Shown: positions 5,481 to 9,359 of the stretch, piece after piece
How the letters are laid out: each line of letters begins with the position of its first letter
How positions within the stretch are numbered: position 1 is the first letter of the stretch
DNA from: an uncultured Eubacteriales bacterium
Lineage (GTDB): Bacteria; Bacillota; Clostridia; Oscillospirales; Acutalibacteraceae
DNA length: 9,359 nucleotides
Assembly: GCA_900316925.1 (NCBI GenBank)
Contig: ONEU01000175.1
Coordinates: 1-9,359 of the forward strand
Reading direction: 5' to 3'
Program-made: the position numbers and the translations under genes
Notes under the pieces: generated by a model
Told to the model about the DNA's origin: nothing
The model's database searches: none
What the model saw: only the letters and a program-made list of their open reading frames with translations

Positions 5481-5517
5481 CCCCCTCTTTCATCATTTAC
5501 TTCAACCATCCGCAGCG

Positions 5518-6423
5518 TCAGTGTCCCGAAAAAGTGGCGGTACACTGTTCTGCGGTGAGCGGTTTTCCCGCCAGCACCTGACGGATCAGTTCCAGCGACA
5601 GCGCCTCCGCCCGATCCGCCAGTTCAAAGAAGGTCTCGCTGTGTTCCTGCTGCTGTACCCTGTCAAACCATTGACGGCGGCGCAGGTTGGCGTAATCCGG
5701 CATGAGCCGGGGATGATCCTCCCGGAACATAGGCGAAAGCATGGGTTTCAGCCCCACGGCTTTCTCGGCATATTCTACCATGATCCTTTTCATTCCTGTC
5801 CTGTCATTCAGCACCGCAAGAGAGGTGTGCCAGTCCTTCTGCGCCTGTATCAGCTCGGTACAGGAGGCTTGAAAATGATACGCACGCTTCATGTAGCTTT
5901 TCAGGGAAAGGGCAATCACCGTATTGGCTTCCGGGTCAATGGGGGCGGCATCCTGTAGTCTGATTCGTGAAATTCTGACACCTTTTTCAACCCGAAGGAA
6001 CAGGGAATCCAGCGCCGCCTCCAGTTCGTTGTGGCAGATCGACGAATGCTTCTCGGGCTGACGGTAGGACATCTGCCCGGAAAAATACAGCACAAAGGGA
6101 TGTGCCACGGAATCAAAGGCATAGTGCGTGATAAAGCCCAGCGCATAGCTCATGGCAATATCATCCCGGGCAGCACGGGCGTATTCCACCAGCGCATTCA
6201 GCAGCCGATGGGCGGGTTCATTATGCATACGGCTGCCGAAGCAGCTCAGGCTCCTTGCCTTCTGGAAGGGCAGTACCCGGTGACAGAAAAATACATCCGG
6301 ACCGGAAGCGCCCCACAAAAACGCATTGCGGTGAATCTCAAGCTGCGGCTGCAGCTCTCCGAGTGCTGTACGGACTCTCTCCGACAGCAGATAATGGGAA
6401 ATAATAGCCGGCACGGTCAACAT
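5518..6423 (-). CDS. Zinc-dependent phospholipase C-family protein
   Basis: The protein is about 301 aa and belongs to the zinc-dependent phospholipase C / S1-P1 nuclease-like fold. Numbering from ATG 6423, visible family residues are His10 in the N-terminal block (VPAIISHYLL), Asp43 in GASGPDVFF, His67 (RMHNEPAH), the signature HYAFDSVAHP with His100, Asp104 and His108, and HNELE with His131 and Glu135. These correspond to the trinuclear zinc ligands of the family. No signal peptide is visible, so it is probably intracellular, unlike secreted phospholipase C toxins; the substrate is unknown. The start is uncertain. GAGAGGTG abuts the ATG at 6423, leaving little space, so TTG at 6420 or GTG at 6414 (giving PAIISHYLL) may be the real one; GTG at 6450 is unlikely. 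It follows pcrA by about 42 nt and is probably co-transcribed with it. Confidence 0.9.
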   Translation of the reverse strand: MLTVPAIISHYLLSERVRTALGELQPQLEIHRNAFLWGASGPDVFFCHRVLPFQKARSLSCFGSRMHNEPAHRLLNALVEYARAARDDIAMSYALGFITHYAFDSVAHPFVLYFSGQMSYRQPEKHSSICHNELEAALDSLFLRVEKGVRISRIRLQDAAPIDPEANTVIALSLKSYMKRAYHFQASCTELIQAQKDWHTSLAVLNDRTGMKRIMVEYAEKAVGLKPMLSPMFREDHPRLMPDYANLRRRQWFDRVQQQEHSETFFELADRAEALSLELIRQVLAGKPLTAEQCTATFSGH

Positions 6424-6465
6424 CACCTCTCTTGATTCATCATTTATCACAGTCCGGCAGACGGC

Positions 6466-8832
6466 TCACAGGATCGTCAGCTTTGCGGACGTTGACATCA
6501 GTTTTTTCGTCCCCACGGTATCAAACGCGATCTCCAGCAGATTGTCGGAGGCCATGGGTTTGACATTGAGGATCGTCCCCTCACCGAATGTTCTGTGCTG
6601 CACACGCATCCCCACCTTGTAGGTCTGGCGGTCAGCGGCAGGTGCGGCGGAGGTGATCACACGGCTCCGGGCAATATCCGCACGGCGCTGTGCCCTGGGC
6701 TGCGGAATTTCAATCCCGGGCGCTGCATGGTACTCACGGCGCTTCTGCTCCACGATCTCCTGCGGCAGCTCATTGAGGAACCGGGAAGGACGGTTGCGGT
6801 TGGTATGGCCGAAGACCATACGGTTCTCGGCACGGCAGAGATAGAGCCGTTTTCTGGCTCTGGTGATGCCGACATACGCCAGACGGCGTTCCTCCTGCAT
6901 TTCCGGCTCCGAGAAGATGGACTGGAACCCCGGGAAGATATTCTCCTCCATGCCGGGGATAAACACGTTCTCAAATTCCAGCCCCTTAGCGGAGTGGAGC
7001 GTCATCAGGACAGCCTTATCGTCCGTCTCGGAATAGGAATCAATATCCGTCATCAGGGCAGCCTCCTCCAGGAATCCCTGCAGGGAAGCATCCTCCCCGT
7101 TTTCTTCTTCATACTGGGCAATACTCGAAGCAAGCTCATGGATATTCTCCACAGCAGCCTCCCCGTGGTCGCTGGCTTTGGAGATGAAATCCTCATACTC
7201 CAGTTCCTTAATCAGCCTTTCATACATTTCCGAAGCCGGCATTTCCTCCAGCATCGCGGCATACTTCCCGATCATGCTGCAAAAGCCCCTGAGACGCTCA
7301 CTGCTCTTGGCAAGCGCTTCAAACTGGTCCGACTGCTGCATAGTCTCAAACATACTCTGTCCCAATGCGGCGCTGATCTCCTCGAGGTTACTGATGGTCT
7401 TATCACCGATTCCCCGCTTGGGCACATTGATAATCCTTTTTAATCTTATGTTATCCTCATGGTTGCTTATGACATTCAGGTATGCGATCATATCACGGAT
7501 CTCACGACGATCATAGAAACGGTGGCCGCCGATGATCCTGTACGGCACGCCGGCATACACCAGCGCACGCTCAATTGCCTGTGACTGCGTATTCATCCGG
7601 TAGAGCACCGCATAGTCGGCATACTGCCCCCCCTGCTTCACGCCCTCCTGTATCGTCCTGACGATGAAATCCGCTTCTTCTCTCTCATCATTGGCGGTAT
7701 AGACCACGAGCTTTTCACCGTTTTCATTCTGTGTCCAGAGACGCTTCTCCCTGCGCTCCACATTGTGATGAATCACGCTGTTGGCGGCAGACAGGATGGT
7801 GCCGGTGGAGCGGTAATTCTGCTCCAGCTTGATGACACGGGTATTGTCATAGCCCTTGTCAAACTCCAGGATATTCCGTACCGTTGCCCCCCGGAAACGG
7901 TAGATGCTCTGATCGTCGTCGCCCACCACGCAGAGATTGCGGTGACGGTCGGCGATCAGTCTGACCAGTTCATACTGCACGGTATTGGTGTCCTGATACT
8001 CGTCCACCATCACATACACAAACTGCTCCTGATATTTTTCCAGTACATCCGGATGCTCCCGGAACAGCGCCACGGTATAATACAGAATATCGTCAAAATC
8101 CATGGCATCATTGGCCATCAGGCGCTTCTGATAGAGAGTGTACACCCTCGATATCGTCCCCAGACGGCTGTCATTGCCGGCGGTAGAACGGTATTCCTCC
8201 GGGCTGATCATCTGGTCCTTGGCACGGGAAATCTCCGCTATCGCACTTTTCGGCGGCAGCATCTTCTCATCAATGCTCAGGGCACGGATACAGTCCTTGA
8301 GCAGACGTTTCTGGTCATCGGTATCATAGATGGTAAAATGGTTCGTAAATCCGATCCTGTCACCAAAACGCCGCAGAATCCTGGTACAGCAGGCGTGGAA
8401 GGTAGACGCCCAGATATCGTTTCCTTTGTCGCCCACCCGCTTGCAGATACGCTCCTTCAGCTCATTGGCGGCCTTGTTGGTAAAGGTGATTGCCAGTATC
8501 CTCCAGGGGTTGACCCGGTTGACCGAGAGCCTTTCTGCCAGTTCATCCGACAGGGTTGTTTTTCCTGCGGCTGCCTGTCTGATCTGTTCAAGCTCATCAC
8601 TGCTGTATTCGCCAAACAGCTTATCACTTTCATACGCACATCCCCAGCGCAGAATCTGGGCAATACGGTTTACCAGAACGGTGGTCTTACCGCTTCCGGC
8701 GCCAGCCAGTACCAACAGCGGTCCCTCTGTGGCCAATACTGCCTGCTGCTGCATATCATTGAGATGAGCTACTTCTTTCTCTATCAACTTTTTCCTTAGT
8801 TGAACCAATTCATTTCTTTCCAAATTGTTCAA
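6466..8832 (-). CDS. pcrA: ATP-dependent DNA helicase PcrA (UvrD/Rep family)
   Basis: This 788-aa superfamily 1A helicase unwinds DNA 3' to 5' in repair, plasmid replication and clearing of RecA or stalled polymerase. Motifs occur in order: Q-motif LNDMQQQAV (24-32), Walker A GAGSGKT (44-50), motif Ia ITFTNKAA (115-122), motif II VDEYQDTN (276-283), motif III GDDDQSIYRFRG (304-315), motif IV LEQNYRS (336-342), motif V LHSAKGLEF (612-620) and motif VI RRLAYVGITRAR (649-660). A C-terminal Tudor-like segment KVGMRVQHRTFGEGTI (739-754), used by PcrA to contact RNA polymerase, is present. Residues about 62-106 are an insert of some 40 aa between motifs I and Ia that B. subtilis-type PcrA lacks. 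The start is a TTG at 8832 (TTG at 8808, with GGAAAG 7 nt before it, is an alternative); the first ATG, codon 27, lies inside the Q-motif and cannot be the start. Confidence 0.97.
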   Translation of the reverse strand: MNNLERNELVQLRKKLIEKEVAHLNDMQQQAVLATEGPLLVLAGAGSGKTTVLVNRIAQILRWGCAYESDKLFGEYSSDELEQIRQAAAGKTTLSDELAERLSVNRVNPWRILAITFTNKAANELKERICKRVGDKGNDIWASTFHACCTRILRRFGDRIGFTNHFTIYDTDDQKRLLKDCIRALSIDEKMLPPKSAIAEISRAKDQMISPEEYRSTAGNDSRLGTISRVYTLYQKRLMANDAMDFDDILYYTVALFREHPDVLEKYQEQFVYVMVDEYQDTNTVQYELVRLIADRHRNLCVVGDDDQSIYRFRGATVRNILEFDKGYDNTRVIKLEQNYRSTGTILSAANSVIHHNVERREKRLWTQNENGEKLVVYTANDEREEADFIVRTIQEGVKQGGQYADYAVLYRMNTQSQAIERALVYAGVPYRIIGGHRFYDRREIRDMIAYLNVISNHEDNIRLKRIINVPKRGIGDKTISNLEEISAALGQSMFETMQQSDQFEALAKSSERLRGFCSMIGKYAAMLEEMPASEMYERLIKELEYEDFISKASDHGEAAVENIHELASSIAQYEEENGEDASLQGFLEEAALMTDIDSYSETDDKAVLMTLHSAKGLEFENVFIPGMEENIFPGFQSIFSEPEMQEERRLAYVGITRARKRLYLCRAENRMVFGHTNRNRPSRFLNELPQEIVEQKRREYHAAPGIEIPQPRAQRRADIARSRVITSAAPAADRQTYKVGMRVQHRTFGEGTILNVKPMASDNLLEIAFDTVGTKKLMSTSAKLTIL

Positions 8833-8894
8833 AAAACGTCAACCTTTCCTCATTTCCATGTTTCTGCGATCCCTCCCCTGGGAACGCGCTCCGC

Positions 8895-8918
8895 AAAACA
8901 GCTCTTCAACGCTGTTTT
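8895..8918 (-). promoter_or_regulatory. Hairpin in the pcrA leader
   Basis: AAAACAGC (8895-8902) and GCTGTTTT (8911-8918) pair perfectly with an 8-nt loop. It lies just inside the predicted pcrA transcript, beginning a few bases after the start point, and its 3' side ends in UUUU on the minus strand, so it could protect the 5' end or act as a weak early terminator. Confidence 0.5.
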
Positions 8919-8927
8919 ACCGCCTAT

Positions 8928-8956
8928 ATTGTAACGCAAATTTCGCAGAATATCAA
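8928..8956 (-). promoter_or_regulatory. Promoter of the pcrA operon
   Basis: On the minus strand TTGATA (8951-8956) and TACAAT (8928-8933) are separated by 17 nt. Transcription would start near 8921, giving a leader of about 90 nt before the TTG start at 8832. Confidence 0.7.
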
Positions 8957-9195
8957 TATCTCAAAAATGCCCTGTCCATTTTCTTGGCTGATTCTTTGAA
9001 AACATTTTACTAAATTCCAATCAAATTCAGTTGATTTTTTAACACTTTATACAATTTTCACCCCACTCTCCGCCCCAATTTTCTATCAACCCGGCTGCTG
9101 CCTGACTGACGCCATTTTTCTCTCGCAGCTAAATAGCGCAATATCACTTCTGTCGAGCAGATCCGGATTCCCTGACAAAAGAACAAAAACCGGAA

Positions 9196-9249
9196 CCCGT
9201 GTTACCAACGACTGCCGGCAAGCAGCCGGTCCCGATTCACCAACGACTG
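9196..9249 (-). repeat. 54-bp hairpin repeat, copy B
   Basis: Read on the minus strand this matches copy A (3183-3236) at 49 of 54 positions and has the same hairpin (GCCGGC around AGC) between two CGTTGGT direct repeats. On the minus strand the unit is followed by TTCCGGTTTTTG, so it might end an upstream transcript from outside the window. Confidence 0.8.
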
Positions 9250-9359
9250 TTTGCCCCTAATATTTCAATATTTATCCTCGTCTACAACTGCAATAAAGCA
9301 GGCACGGGCACTAACGATAGAAAACAGAACCTGAAAATTCTGAAAGAACAGCCAGCAAG

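Larger units (their letters stand above)
5164..5517. other. Regulatory region between 569-aa regulator and phospholipase-family gene
   Basis: This stretch of about 350 nt is AT-rich and holds an array of TTGAC-type sites (5247-5310), plus-strand promoter elements, and a plus-strand terminator (5439-5480). A 68-codon plus frame from 5375 lacks a ribosome binding site and runs through the terminator stem, so it is not called. Confidence 0.7.
8833..9359. other. Non-coding region upstream of pcrA
   Basis: This 527-nt stretch holds the pcrA promoter and leader hairpin, an AT-rich segment (8935-9060) with a third copy of an AATTTAGTA(A)AAT sequence (minus, 9004-9016), and the repeat copy B. From 9300 to the edge I see only AGGCACGG-type sequence related to the outer part of copy A and no open frame with a start site. 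Confidence 0.65.

Noticed and set aside
5375..5581. Plus-strand frame of 68 codons
   Set aside because: It has no ribosome binding site, reads through a terminator stem and overlaps the 3' end of the phospholipase-family gene.
7765..8799. Plus-strand frame of 344 codons
   Set aside because: It is the mirror of pcrA, whose helicase motifs all lie in the minus-strand frame.
9060..9152. Short minus-strand frame encoding a basic peptide of about 29 residues from a GTG
   Set aside because: No ribosome binding site precedes it and there is no supporting promoter; a frame this short is expected by chance.
3183..9249. Composite transposon bounded by the two inverted 54-bp repeats
   Set aside because: The 6 kb between them contains pcrA and other chromosomal-type genes, and no transposase or target-site duplication is seen.

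Overview
The window looks like chromosomal DNA from a low-to-mid GC Firmicute, most likely a Ruminococcus-like member of the Clostridia (Oscillospiraceae). The clues are strong GGAGGTGAT-type ribosome binding sites, sigma-A type -35/-10 boxes with 17-nt spacers, an IscR-like Rrf2 regulator with Cys ligands, a clostridial type of large XRE regulator, and a PcrA helicase with a long insert between motifs I and Ia. The genus is an inference from recalled protein style, not a search. Every convincing protein gene lies on the minus strand, so the text below follows transcription from high to low coordinates.

Layout: (1) 8833-9359 is non-coding. It holds the pcrA promoter, a leader hairpin and one copy (9196-9249) of a 54-bp hairpin repeat. 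(2) 6466-8832 is pcrA, followed after about 42 nt by a zinc-dependent phospholipase C-family gene (5518-6423), probably one operon. (3) 5164-5517 separates that operon from the next regulator. It carries a tandem TTGAC-N5-GTCAA inverted-repeat array, a plus-strand TATAAT box and a plus-strand hairpin with a U-tract, which together could define a small untranslated RNA of about 140 nt. (4) 3454-5163 encodes a 569-aa regulator with two HTH segments and an unusual Cys/His cluster. (5) 3010-3453 is a dense mosaic of hairpins and includes the second, inverted copy of the 54-bp repeat (3183-3236). (6) 1503-2949 is an operon-like set: an Rrf2/IscR-type regulator behind a near-consensus promoter with a palindrome in its spacer, an SGNH hydrolase, and a 100-aa eight-cysteine protein that ends before a strong terminator at 1363-1400. 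(7) 777-1502 is non-coding, with a GC-rich hairpin cluster and two matching promoters. (8) 1-776 is the N-terminal part of a zinc-ribbon protein that runs off the window.

Functionally, pcrA is housekeeping DNA repair/replication. The Rrf2-SGNH-Cys-rich set may be one iron-sulfur or redox-responsive unit. The most promising unexplained part is the 569-aa regulator, the operator array upstream of it and the candidate divergent small RNA. No CRISPR array, tRNA, rRNA or intact insertion sequence was seen.
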